NCBI RefSeq assembly: GCF_035989885.1
Contig: NZ_CP108518.1
Location: forward strand, 6,439,001-6,503,000
Length of the DNA stretch: 64,000 nt
Direction: 5' to 3'
Source of the DNA: Streptomyces sp. NBC_01232
GTDB lineage: Bacteria; Actinomycetota; Actinomycetes; Streptomycetales; Streptomycetaceae
Part shown: positions 38,012 to 46,442 of the stretch, piece after piece
How the letters are laid out: each line of letters begins with the position of its first letter
Position numbering within the stretch: the first letter of the stretch is position 1
Made by a program: the position numbers and the translations under genes
The notes under the pieces: generated by a model
Database searches by the model: none
What the model saw: the letters and a program-made list of their open reading frames with translations, nothing else
What the model was told of the DNA's origin: nothing

Positions 38012-39082
38012 GTGACACAGCACCGAAGGCGCCTGACGGCATGGCTGCTCGCCGGAGTGGTCCTGGCCGTCGTCCTCACCCTCTACCGGGCGGACCGCAC
38101 CGCCATGAACGAGCACGAGGCGGCGCCCGGCGCCACCGGGAGCGCCGCACCCTCCGCCACGGCGCCGCCCGCACCGTCGAGCCCGCCGGCCACCTCCGCC
38201 CCGCCGTCCCCGACCGCCTCGCCGGGGACGGGCGAACCGCCGCCCGCAAGCTCCGCCCCGCCCTGCACCTCGCCCGGCACCTGCGGGTTCCCCGACGCGA
38301 GCACCACCGGCCCGCGCATCGACCTGGAACGGCACGACACCGGGAACATGTCCGTCAAGAAGGACGGCACGGTCATCAAGGGCTGGGACATCCGCGGCTC
38401 CCTCGACATCTACGCCAACGACGTCACCGTCATCGACAGCCGGATCACGTCGACCAACTGGTGGGGCATCAACCTGCGCCCCGGCTTCAGCGGACTGAAG
38501 GTCCTGCACACCACGATCACCGCCGTCCCGGGCAAGGGCCCCGACAACGGGGGCGTCAACTACGCCGTATCGAACATGGGCGGCAGCTCCATCGAGGTCG
38601 GCTGGTGCGACATCTCGGTCTTCGGCAACGCCCTGTCCATGGGCCAGGGGGACCTGCACGACAACTACGTCCACGACCTCGTCGCCTTCCGCAACCAGGG
38701 CGGCGAATGGCAGCACACCGACGCCGTCATCAGCGGCGGCGGCAACAAGGGCCGGCTGACCATCCGCCTCAACACGCTGCTGAACTCCACAGCGGTGGAC
38801 AAGGGCGCCACCGCAGCCGTCGGCCTGTTCGCCGACACCGGAGTGGTCTCCTCCGTGGTCGTCGAAGGGAACTGGCTGGCCGGGGGAGCGTACGCCCTCT
38901 ACGGCGGCGGCCCGGGCGCCACCGGCATCCAGGTCACGGACAACGTCTTCTCCACCCAGTACCACCCGGCGAGCGGGGCCTACGGCACGGCCACCGCCTG
39001 GAACGCGGGCGGCGCCGGAAACGTGTGGAAGGGCAACCGCATGTCCGACGGCAGACCCGTCGAGCCCCCACCCGCCTCCTGA
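38012..39082 (+). CDS. Secreted/anchored right-handed beta-helix protein
   Basis: A 356-residue protein with an N-terminal membrane anchor or signal (about 8-25), a long Ala/Pro/Ser-rich linker (about 35-85) and a C-terminal domain of short repeating strands ('DIYANDVTVIDSRIT', 'LKVLHTTITAV', 'SSIEVGWCDISVFGN', 'LTIRLNTLLNS', 'VVVEGNWLAGG', 'IQVTDNVFS'). That pattern fits a parallel beta-helix as in polysaccharide lyases and glycan-modifying proteins. No catalytic residues are evident. Position in the locus suggests binding, trimming or epimerising the polymer outside the cell. Confidence 0.78.
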   Translation: MTQHRRRLTAWLLAGVVLAVVLTLYRADRTAMNEHEAAPGATGSAAPSATAPPAPSSPPATSAPPSPTASPGTGEPPPASSAPPCTSPGTCGFPDASTTGPRIDLERHDTGNMSVKKDGTVIKGWDIRGSLDIYANDVTVIDSRITSTNWWGINLRPGFSGLKVLHTTITAVPGKGPDNGGVNYAVSNMGGSSIEVGWCDISVFGNALSMGQGDLHDNYVHDLVAFRNQGGEWQHTDAVISGGGNKGRLTIRLNTLLNSTAVDKGATAAVGLFADTGVVSSVVVEGNWLAGGAYALYGGGPGATGIQVTDNVFSTQYHPASGAYGTATAWNAGGAGNVWKGNRMSDGRPVEPPPAS

Positions 39083-39104
39083 CCACCGAGAGGACCGACA
39101 GGAC

Positions 39105-39920
39105 ATGATGCGCCGGATCGCGCGGGCCCCCTGGGAACTGCTCAAGCGGACCTTCGGCTGGCTCGTTCTCTTCGAAGCCAGGAACAAGGTCCTGCTGGCC
39201 CCCTCGGCCCTGCGGCTGCGCCGCTTCGAGGACGCCGAGACCCGCCGGCTCGGCGCCGTCCTCGGCGAGCCCCCGGCCGCCCTGGTCGCCACCGTCATCC
39301 CCACCCACCGGCGCCCCGAGGCACTGCGCGCGGCCGTGCGCAGTGCCCTCGGCCAGACGGCCCGCGACCAGGTGGTCATCGTCGTCGACGACGGCGCCGG
39401 ACTGCCGGAACTGCCTGCGGACCCCAGGCTGTTCGCGGTGTCCCTGGCCCGCAACACGGCGACCGCCGGGGTCGTGCGCAACGTCGGCATCCGGCTGACG
39501 CGATCGCGCTACGTGGCCTTCCTCGACGACGACAACCTGTGGGAGCCCGACCACCTGGAACAGGCCCTGGCCGCGCTGGAGCCGCCCGGCGGGCCCGACG
39601 CCGTCTACACCGCCCTGCGCAGGGTGCTGCCCGACGGCACGGACCGGGACGTCCTGTCCGTGCCCTTCGACCGCCGCCGCGCCGCACACGAGGCCTTCCT
39701 CGACACCAACGCCTTCGTGGCGCGGCGCAACCGCTCCCTGTACTTCAGCCGGCTGCGCCGCACCCCCGAGGTGCTGCCCCGCGAGGACTGGGAACTCGTC
39801 CGCCGCTACGGGCGCCGCCACGAGGTGCGCCACCTGCCCCGGGCGACCGTCCGCTACCTGGTCAACCCGGACAGTTTCTGGACCCGTTGGGACGGAGCGG
39901 CAGGCAGCACATCTACCTAG
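39105..39920 (+). CDS. GT2-family glycosyltransferase
   Basis: A 271-residue GT-A fold enzyme with 'VATVIPTHRRPEALRAAVRSAL', nucleotide-binding 'VIVVDDGAG' and metal-binding D-D-D in 'YVAFLDDDNLWEPDHL'. The N-terminal amphipathic stretch could bring it to the membrane. It is the last gene of the plus-strand run that starts at 31437. Its TAG stop shares the four bases CTAG with the stop of the convergent cupin gene. Either ATG 39105 or 39108 may be used. Donor sugar unknown. Confidence 0.88.
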   Translation: MMRRIARAPWELLKRTFGWLVLFEARNKVLLAPSALRLRRFEDAETRRLGAVLGEPPAALVATVIPTHRRPEALRAAVRSALGQTARDQVVIVVDDGAGLPELPADPRLFAVSLARNTATAGVVRNVGIRLTRSRYVAFLDDDNLWEPDHLEQALAALEPPGGPDAVYTALRRVLPDGTDRDVLSVPFDRRRAAHEAFLDTNAFVARRNRSLYFSRLRRTPEVLPREDWELVRRYGRRHEVRHLPRATVRYLVNPDSFWTRWDGAAGSTST

Positions 39921-40384
39921 GACGACGGTTCCTCGTACGTGATGCCGTGCCGCCCGGCGATCACGTTCAGCCGGGCCGGGTCCAGCCCGCCCCCCACGGT
40001 GAGCCGCGGCCCGGCCTCGATCATGTCCTCGACGAAGCATTCCCAGCCGCCCGGCGAGGAGATCTGCAGGACCCGCGGCGGCCCGCCGGGACCGGGACGC
40101 AGCGCGTGCGGTACGCCGTGGGGGAGCAGTACGAACTGCCCGGCGGTCAGGGTGTGGGAGCGGTGCCCGATGTCGACGAGGAGCTCGCCGTCGAGCACGT
40201 ACACGCCCTCGTCCGCGCCGTGGTGGGTGTGGCGGGGGATCTCCCGCGCCAGTACCACTTCGAGGAGGGAGAAGCGTCCCTCGGTGTCCCCCGTGGCCGC
40301 CTTCACCGAGAAGGCGGGCGGCAGCGGGATCCGGCCCGGCCGGGCCTCTCCCGCATCGAGGAGGACGAAGCGTTCGTGGGGCAT
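39917..40384 (-). CDS. Cupin-domain protein
   Basis: A 155-residue single-domain cupin. Motif 1 is 'HTHHGADEGVYVLDGEL' (two His and a Glu for a metal) and motif 2 includes 'GQFVLLPHGVPHAL'. The family covers dioxygenases, isomerases and sugar-binding proteins, so the reaction cannot be named. It lies 54 bases downstream of the amidohydrolase gene on the same strand and is likely cotranscribed. Both sit inside the exopolysaccharide locus next to an ECF41 sigma gene. Confidence 0.85.
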   Translation of the reverse strand: MPHERFVLLDAGEARPGRIPLPPAFSVKAATGDTEGRFSLLEVVLAREIPRHTHHGADEGVYVLDGELLVDIGHRSHTLTAGQFVLLPHGVPHALRPGPGGPPRVLQISSPGGWECFVEDMIEAGPRLTVGGGLDPARLNVIAGRHGITYEEPSS

Positions 40385-40438
40385 GGGTGTGGTCCTTCCG
40401 GAAGCGGTGACGGAACGCGGCGGGGGGCGGGCCCGGGC

Positions 40439-41599
40439 TCAGCGGGCCTGCCGGATCCCGCGGCGCCAGACGGCGGCGATCGCGCCCAGGGCCCGGACCC
40501 CGTGCGTGGGGTCGCCCTCCACGAGCAGCAGGTCCGCACGCAGCCCCGGGGCGATCCGGCCCCGGTCGGCCAGCCCGAAGTGGCGGGCCGGCAGGACGGT
40601 CGCGGCGGTCAGCGCCTCCTGCGGGCGCAGCCCGCCGTCCCGCGTGAGAAGCGCCAGTTCACGGTGGAGGCCCGCGCCGTGGGCGGGCGCGAACGGGGTG
40701 GCGTCCGTTCCGGCGAGCAGCGGGACGCCGGCCTCGCGCAGCGCGCGGAGCGCGCCGACGGCGGCCGGGTACCGGCCGGGGGGCACACAGGCCGCGCCCC
40801 CGGCCGCCTGGGCGTCGACCGCCTCGAAGTACGCGAGCGTGGACACGACGAACACGCCCTGGTCGCGTACGCGCCGGGCGAGGCGCCCGGAAGCCGCGTC
40901 GTCCGGGCCGAGGTCGGCCCACACGTGGGCGAGCCCGTCCACCCCCGCGTCGAGTGCGGTGACCACGTCGGCGGCGGTGACCGCGTGCGCGACGACCCGG
41001 AGCCCGGCCGCACGGGCGGCCGAGGTCAGGGCGGCCGCGACCGCCGGGGACATGACGGGCAGATCGTCGCCGTGCACCGTCCCGTCGTCGATGACGAGCT
41101 TGAGGAAGTCGCTGCCCTCGGCGAGCCGCGCCTTCACGAAGTCCGCGGCCTGCTCCGCAGCGGTCACGAAGTCGGTCTCCGTCACGTCCCGCGGGTCGAG
41201 CAGCGTGCCGGTCAGCGCGGCGAGCAGCTGGGTCGGGTGGCCGCCGGGTGCGGTCGCCAGCGTGCCGGCGCTGCGCAGATCGGCGACGTCGTCGCGGCCG
41301 GCCGCGAGCCGCCGGTGCCGGGCGAGGGGGCGCGGCAGGCAGAACATGTCGATCTCGGTGGTGACCCCGTGGCGCAGGGCCTCGGCGAGACTGCCGTCGA
41401 AGACGTGGGTGTGCGCGTCGATCAGCCCCGGCAGCAGGGTCCTGCCCCGGCCGTCGACCTCGGCATCGGCGGGCCCGGAAGCGGCGCGGGCCTCGGGGGC
41501 GCAGACCGCCACGACGAGGTCGTCCTCCAGGATCACGTCCCGGACACCGGCACTGCGCTCGCCGTCGAAGACGCGGACGCCGTGGATCCGTGTACGCAT
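40439..41599 (-). CDS. Metal-dependent amidohydrolase
   Basis: A 386-residue amidohydrolase-superfamily enzyme. The metal ligands are visible: H63 and H65 in 'LIDAHTHVFDG', Lys167 in 'SDFLKLVIDDG', H205 in 'VVAHAV', H225 in 'GLAHVWADL' and D299 in 'LLAGTDATPF'. The pattern matches the imidazolonepropionase/prolidase-like branch that hydrolyses cyclic amides or dipeptides. The ATG at 41599 follows a GGAGGAGGACC site; the longer frame to 41686 was rejected. It is divergent from the ECF41 sigma gene, whose consensus-like TGTCACA box occurs in the shared upstream region, so control by that sigma factor is plausible. Confidence 0.9.
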   Translation of the reverse strand: MRTRIHGVRVFDGERSAGVRDVILEDDLVVAVCAPEARAASGPADAEVDGRGRTLLPGLIDAHTHVFDGSLAEALRHGVTTEIDMFCLPRPLARHRRLAAGRDDVADLRSAGTLATAPGGHPTQLLAALTGTLLDPRDVTETDFVTAAEQAADFVKARLAEGSDFLKLVIDDGTVHGDDLPVMSPAVAAALTSAARAAGLRVVAHAVTAADVVTALDAGVDGLAHVWADLGPDDAASGRLARRVRDQGVFVVSTLAYFEAVDAQAAGGAACVPPGRYPAAVGALRALREAGVPLLAGTDATPFAPAHGAGLHRELALLTRDGGLRPQEALTAATVLPARHFGLADRGRIAPGLRADLLLVEGDPTHGVRALGAIAAVWRRGIRQAR

Positions 41600-41675
41600 G
41601 AAAGGTCCTCCTCCAGCGTGCCGGGAAGGCCCTTCCTCCCCGGACACCACCACAGAGGGCGCAGCGGCCTCCGGC

Positions 41676-41733
41676 TGTGACATCACGGCGGGGCGCCGTG
41701 ACGGGCCTCACATCCGGGCCGCCCTGTGTCACA
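41676..41733. promoter_or_regulatory. Two divergent TGTCACA boxes (ECF41-type -35 candidates)
   Basis: TGTCACA is present on the plus strand at 41727-41733, before the sigma gene, and on the minus strand at 41676-41682, facing the amidohydrolase gene. TGTCACA is the known -35 consensus of ECF41 sigma factors. A clear CGTC -10 was not found at the usual distance for either box, so the assignment is tentative. Confidence 0.45.
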
Positions 41734-41780
41734 CTCCCGGCCCCGGGGACCTCTTCGGTCATGGCAGACAAGGAGGACGC

Positions 41781-42704
41781 ATGACCGCCACGCCGCCGCC
41801 CCACCCGGTCGACTCCGTCACCGACCGCTTCCTCGGCCACCGCGAACTGCTCTTCTCGGTGGTCTACAACATGCTGGGCACCGTCGCCGACACCGAGGAC
41901 GTGCTCCAGGACGTGTGGCTGGCCTGGTCCGCCCGGCACCGCAGGCCCGACGCCGAGCCCGTCGAGAACGCCCGCGCGCACCTGGTGCGGATCGCCGTGA
42001 ACCAGGCGCTCGCGCGACGGGCCGAATTGAGCCGCCGTCAGGAGAGCTATGTGGGCACGTGGTTGCCCGAGCCGCTGACGGCCGCCGACGATCACGCCGC
42101 CGCGGGGGCCGAGCGGGCCGAGGCGCTGTCCATGGCCCTGCTCGTCGTCCTGGAGACGCTGTCCCCGCTGGAACGCGCCGTGTTCGTCCTGCACGAGGTG
42201 TTCGGATTCGCGCACCCGGAGATCGGGCGGATCCTGGACCGCTCGCCGACGGCCGTCCGCCAGCTCGCCACCCGGGCGCGCCGCCACGTCCACGCCCGCC
42301 GGCCCCGGCACCGGCCCGGGGCGGACCTGCACGCGCAGGTCACCGAGCGCTTCGCCGCGGCCGCGCTCGGCGGCGACCTGCGGACGCTCCTCGAACTCCT
42401 CGCACCCGATGTGACGCTCTGGACCGACGGCGGTGGCAAGGGCCCCGCGGTCAGCCTGCACCCCGTCCGCGGCCGCGACAGCGTCGCGGCCGTCTTCATG
42501 GCCGTCGCCCGCGCCCTGCCGGCGCAGGGCTTCGACCTCCGCCACCGCCGGGTGGCCGGCGACCCCGGCGCCCTCGTCCTCGCCGACGGCAGCCCGCTGG
42601 CCGTCGTCGTGGTGGACCTGTCCCCCGAAGGGGACCGGATCGCCCACGTCTTCTCGATCACCAACCCGGACAAGCTCGCCGGAATCCGGCCGCCCGCGGT
42701 CTGA
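41781..42704 (+). CDS. ECF41-family RNA polymerase sigma factor
   Basis: A 307-residue extracytoplasmic-function sigma factor with region 2 (about 15-80, 'HRELLFSVVYNMLGTVADTEDVLQDVWL'), region 4 (about 130-180, 'LSPLERAVFVLHEVFGFAHPEIGRILDRS') and a C-terminal SnoaL-like domain (about 200-307). The linker 'WLPEPL' and the C-terminal NPDKL motif (295-299) are signatures of ECF41, in which the SnoaL-like extension acts as a built-in regulator instead of a separate anti-sigma factor. The ATG at 41781 has an AAGGAGG site. ECF41 genes usually lie beside the gene they control; here that would be the divergent amidohydrolase-cupin pair. Confidence 0.92.
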   Translation: MTATPPPHPVDSVTDRFLGHRELLFSVVYNMLGTVADTEDVLQDVWLAWSARHRRPDAEPVENARAHLVRIAVNQALARRAELSRRQESYVGTWLPEPLTAADDHAAAGAERAEALSMALLVVLETLSPLERAVFVLHEVFGFAHPEIGRILDRSPTAVRQLATRARRHVHARRPRHRPGADLHAQVTERFAAAALGGDLRTLLELLAPDVTLWTDGGGKGPAVSLHPVRGRDSVAAVFMAVARALPAQGFDLRHRRVAGDPGALVLADGSPLAVVVVDLSPEGDRIAHVFSITNPDKLAGIRPPAV

Positions 42705-42710
42705 GGGTCA

Positions 42711-43682
42711 TCACGGCCCGGGCGTGGCCCGCAGGGCGCGGCGGCCGGCCAGGGCGCGGGCGGCCGCCCGGCTGGCGGGCCGGCCGAGCGCTGCCCGGGA
42801 GGTCTCCCGGAGCAGTACGGCCGCACGGAACGCGGCGGTCGCCGCGGCCCCGTGCCGGCGCCCGTAGAGCCGGACCCGGTTGAGCGTCAGCAGGGTCCAC
42901 AGCCGCGGCGACACCTGCGAGTCGCCGCCGAGATGGGTGGCCGTGGCCGCGGGCTCCAGCCGGGTCACGAAGCCGCGGTCGCGGGCCCGCAGGCAGTAGT
43001 CGGTCTCCTCCGAGTACAGGAAGAAGGACTCGTCCCAGGCCCCGCAGGCTTCGAGGCACTCCCCGGACAGGGCCATCAGCGCACCGGTCGCCCAGTCCGC
43101 GACCGTCGCCCGCTCGTACGCGGCCGGATCGGTGACCATCTCGCTCCACCGCGGGAACCGCCCGGCCCGGCGGTTGCCGAGCACCGCCTCGCCGAGCGCC
43201 CGCGTCACGAGGGACTCCCGGCGCAGCGAGAGCAGGAGCGTACGGCCGTCCTCCTCGTACAGCAGCGGGACGCTGATCCCGACCCGGCCGCCACCGGGCG
43301 CCGCGGAGCCCAGCGCGTCCACGAGCACCTTGGCGCAGCCCTGCCTCATCCGGACGTCCGGATTGCAGACCAGGGCAGCCCCGAAGCCGCCCTCCCACTC
43401 GGCGGCGGCCGCCAGGGCGGCGTTCACCCCGGCCGCGTACCCCGCGTTGCGGCCGGTCTGGACGACCGTCGCGTCCGGGGCCAGGGAACGGATCAGCTCC
43501 ACGGTGCCGTCGGCCGAGTCGTTGTCGGCGACGACCAGGCGCCAGTCGAGCCCGGCCATGCCCTCGGGCAGCGAGGCGAGGAACTCCGCAAGCACCGGGG
43601 CGCTGTTCCAGGTGACGACGAGGACCGCTACGGGGCCGGTACCCGGATGCGGTCGGCGGGCGGCCGGCTGACTGAACTGCAT
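42711..43682 (-). CDS. GT2-family glycosyltransferase (rhamnosyltransferase-like)
   Basis: A 323-residue GT-A enzyme. 'VAVLVVTWNSAPVLAEFLASL', 'VVADNDSADGTVELI' and 'ALVCNPDVRMRQG' are typical of the Wbb/rhamnosyltransferase-like GT2 branch, followed by 'WATGALMALSGECLEACGAWDESFFLYSEETDYCLRA', where the acceptor loop lies. The ATG at 43682 lies inside the 3' end of the Wzz-Wzy gene, a 55-base overlap, so the two are coupled. It converges on the sigma-factor gene with a six-base gap. Donor unknown. Confidence 0.9.
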   Translation of the reverse strand: MQFSQPAARRPHPGTGPVAVLVVTWNSAPVLAEFLASLPEGMAGLDWRLVVADNDSADGTVELIRSLAPDATVVQTGRNAGYAAGVNAALAAAAEWEGGFGAALVCNPDVRMRQGCAKVLVDALGSAAPGGGRVGISVPLLYEEDGRTLLLSLRRESLVTRALGEAVLGNRRAGRFPRWSEMVTDPAAYERATVADWATGALMALSGECLEACGAWDESFFLYSEETDYCLRARDRGFVTRLEPAATATHLGGDSQVSPRLWTLLTLNRVRLYGRRHGAAATAAFRAAVLLRETSRAALGRPASRAAARALAGRRALRATPGP

Positions 43683-45643
43683 GGGGACTCCACGGTTGCG
43701 GGCTCCGGCGCGGCGCGCCGGATGAACCCGAGGTAGCTGCCTCCGGCGGCGATCGTCAGGAAGAACACCCCGGCGAACATCGGGAAGCTGAGGGCGTCGA
43801 AGGTGGCGGCGATGACGAGCGAGACCAGGGCCGAGGCGAAGAACGCCTGCCCCAGTTCCCGGTCGGACTCGGTGCGGGCCAGCCTGCGGATGGCACCGCC
43901 CTGGTGGATCCCGGTGAACAGGAGGACCAGGAGCGCGAGCAGCCCCACGAGGCCCATCTCCGCCAGGGTGAGCATGTACTGGTTGTCGGTGAAGAAGAAC
44001 AGCTCGGGCAGGAAGGTCCCGAAGCCCCGGCCGAACAGCGGCCGTTCGCCGAGATAGGGGACGATCGCGCTGTACTTGACGGTCCTGGCCTGGGTGCTGC
44101 TGTCGGAGTTCGTCACGAACGAGGCGAAGAGCGCGGTGATGGTGCCGATCAGCCCCGGGATGATCACCTTGAAGCAGGCCACCGAGCCCATCAGCAGACC
44201 GATCGCCGCCCACCGCCGCTCCGGCTTCCACCGCAGCACCATCACCAGCACCACGATGAGCGCCCCGATGATGGAGGTCCGCGACACCGTCAGCGGCAGG
44301 GCGCCGCCCATGAGCACCACCGGACCCCAGCGCCGCCAGGCGCGCAGGTGCCCCCGTACCGGATCGAAGGCCTGCTGCACGGCGAAGGGCAGCAGGATGG
44401 CGAGCATCCCGCCGAACTCCAGGGGCTGCGCCGTGGTGGCCCGCGGCCGGGTGAAGGAGCCCCGGTCCAGGGTGGTGATCTGGGCGACGCTGGACTGGAG
44501 GCCCGGGATGGAGATGCTGTCGGCGATGTTCGTCGCGGTGAAGAAGTCGTAGAAGCCGACGGCCGCCACGATCGTGCCCATCACCACGGCCCGGCGCAGC
44601 AGCACGTCCAGCCGGGCCCGGTCCTGGATCCCCGCGGAGACCAGCACCACCAGGGACACCCAGACGAGCAGTCCGATCAGCCCGCGGTCCGCCGCCAGGA
44701 TCTCCTTGTGCGAGCTGCCGCGCATCGCGTTCGCGAGGTAGGAGGCCAGCACGGAGAAGGCCAGCAGGCACATCACCACCCGCGGCAGCCGGGTGCCGGG
44801 GGCCGGCCGCAGCCGGCCGGTGATCCACGCCGCCAGGTACCAGAACAGGCACAGCAGCGCGAACACGTTGGCAGGAGTGCCCACACCGCCCATCCCGGGC
44901 AGGGTCAGGTTCGAGGGGATGAAGAAGGCCAGCGCCAGGTAGCAGCTCAGCAGGGCGGTCGCGTCCAGCTGCCGCCCCCAGGGCTTGCGGCGGCCGCGCC
45001 CCCGCGCCGGAGCGGCCGAGGCCGAGCGACGCCGCCGCAGCGTCGCCAGCAGGCTGTCCGTCAGGAAGGAGAGGGTGAAGGCGGCCGTGGTGCCCAGGAT
45101 GACGACGCCCAGCACCTGCTGGTAGCGGCTCTTCATCTGCGGCACCGGCGTCTGCGGCAGCACCACCGGGGCCGTCTGCACCATGTACGCGGGCTTGACC
45201 TTGGCCGCGGCCTGGAGCGCGTTGAGCGTCTCCCCGGCGAACGCCGTCAGCTTGTTGGTCTCCTCCAGCACCTTCGTCCGGTCGGTGCCCGTGACGGACA
45301 GCGTCAGCATCGGTCCCGAGGTGTTCGCGGCGAACCCGACCGTGTAGGGATCGGTCACACCGATGCCCTGCAGGTCCCGCGCCGCGTCCGTCCCCGACAG
45401 CGTCCTGATCAGCACGTCCGCGGTGACCACCAGCGAACCGCCGGCGTTCGCGATGGGATTGCCGAAGGCGGGGGCCAGTTCGGCCACCGCGGTGGAGTCC
45501 AGCAGCGCCACCGAGCTCTCCGACTGGTAGGCCACCGGCACCGAACGGAACAGGTGCACCCCCGCGAGCAGGCTGATCAGCGTCAACGGCACCATCACGT
45601 ACCAGCGGCGCCGGAGCACCGCCACGATCTCACCGATGCTCAT
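43628..45643 (-). CDS. Fused Wzz-like / O-antigen ligase (Wzy)-like membrane protein
   Basis: A 671-residue protein joining two functions. Residues 1 to about 210 are a Wzz/YveK-type copolymerase: TM1 at about 12-33, an extracytoplasmic domain and TM2 at about 183-205. From about 225 onward there are some ten more membrane segments with the Wzy_C/O-antigen-ligase core ('PLTVSRTSIIGALIVVLVMVL', 'YSAIVPYLGERPLFGRGFGTFLPELFF'). It probably polymerises repeat units while sensing chain length. The ATG at 45643 gives the Wzz start 'MSIGEIVAVLRRRWYVMV'; the frame upstream was rejected. It is divergent from a second Wzz-like gene and overlaps the following glycosyltransferase gene. Confidence 0.85.
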   Translation of the reverse strand: MSIGEIVAVLRRRWYVMVPLTLISLLAGVHLFRSVPVAYQSESSVALLDSTAVAELAPAFGNPIANAGGSLVVTADVLIRTLSGTDAARDLQGIGVTDPYTVGFAANTSGPMLTLSVTGTDRTKVLEETNKLTAFAGETLNALQAAAKVKPAYMVQTAPVVLPQTPVPQMKSRYQQVLGVVILGTTAAFTLSFLTDSLLATLRRRRSASAAPARGRGRRKPWGRQLDATALLSCYLALAFFIPSNLTLPGMGGVGTPANVFALLCLFWYLAAWITGRLRPAPGTRLPRVVMCLLAFSVLASYLANAMRGSSHKEILAADRGLIGLLVWVSLVVLVSAGIQDRARLDVLLRRAVVMGTIVAAVGFYDFFTATNIADSISIPGLQSSVAQITTLDRGSFTRPRATTAQPLEFGGMLAILLPFAVQQAFDPVRGHLRAWRRWGPVVLMGGALPLTVSRTSIIGALIVVLVMVLRWKPERRWAAIGLLMGSVACFKVIIPGLIGTITALFASFVTNSDSSTQARTVKYSAIVPYLGERPLFGRGFGTFLPELFFFTDNQYMLTLAEMGLVGLLALLVLLFTGIHQGGAIRRLARTESDRELGQAFFASALVSLVIAATFDALSFPMFAGVFFLTIAAGGSYLGFIRRAAPEPATVESPCSSVSRPPADRIRVPAP

Positions 45644-45723
45644 GAACACCCCCCGGACAGGCCGCAATTGATGGCGGGCCTACCCATGTCCTGCAAAGAT
45701 CGGTCACAACGGAAGGAATCCCT

Positions 45724-46425
45724 GTGTCGCCTGGTGAGTTGGTCCGTGCGCTGCGTCGGCGCTGGTACGTCCTGGTCGTGGCGGCGGTGCTCGCGGCCGC
45801 CGGAGCGTGGCAGGTCCTGCACCCCACCCGGACGTACCTGAGCACGGCGATCGTCGTACTGAAGCCGCCGGTGACGGACACCCAGCCCAACCAGCTCGCC
45901 AATCTGCAGCCGCCGCTCGCCGCCGTCTCCTACGCCGCGGTGCAGCAGCTGGACTCGCCCGCCGGTGCCGACGAGCTCCGCACCGCAGGAGTGCACGGCA
46001 CCTACCGGCTGATCCCGCGCAACAGCGGAACCAGCGTCACCCCTCGCTACCTGATCCCCTCGCTCCAGATCCAGGCGGAGCAGGCCGGGCCGGCCGCCGC
46101 CGACACGGCCGTCCGGAAGATCATCGAGGTCTACACCAAGCACCTCACCGACCTGCAGACGCAGCAGGGCGTTCCGGACGCCGCGCGGATGAGCGTGACG
46201 CTCCTGGTGCCGCCCACCGCGGTGGTGCAGACCGGCAACAAGAGCCGCGGCCTCGCCGGGGCCGCCCTGCTGGGCGGCGTCGGCGGCGTGGTCGCGGCCC
46301 TGTGGACCGACCGGCTCCTGACACGCCGGAGCCGGAGCCGGCGCCGGCGCACTGCCGCCGACGCCGGTCCGGTGGTCCGGGCCGAGGAGCCCGAGCGGGC
46401 GCCCCTCGCCGGGGCGACCCGCTGA
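45724..46425 (+). CDS. Wzz/YveK-type chain-length determinant
   Basis: A 233-residue protein starting at GTG 45724 behind GGAAGGAA. TM1 is at about 13-32 ('RRRWYVLVVAAVLAAAGAW'), TM2 at about 178-198, and the tail is Arg-rich. It lacks a kinase domain. It is transcribed alone between two minus-strand groups, divergent from the Wzz-Wzy fusion with which it shares an 80-base upstream region. It is the third Wzz-type domain in the locus. Confidence 0.78.
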   Translation: MSPGELVRALRRRWYVLVVAAVLAAAGAWQVLHPTRTYLSTAIVVLKPPVTDTQPNQLANLQPPLAAVSYAAVQQLDSPAGADELRTAGVHGTYRLIPRNSGTSVTPRYLIPSLQIQAEQAGPAAADTAVRKIIEVYTKHLTDLQTQQGVPDAARMSVTLLVPPTAVVQTGNKSRGLAGAALLGGVGGVVAALWTDRLLTRRSRSRRRRTAADAGPVVRAEEPERAPLAGATR

Positions 46426-46442
46426 ACGCACGGGGCGGATCA

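Noticed and set aside
41734..41780. A full ECF41 promoter (-35 plus CGTC -10) before the sigma gene
   Set aside because: Only the TGTCACA part is convincing; the nearest CGGTC is too far away for a normal spacer.
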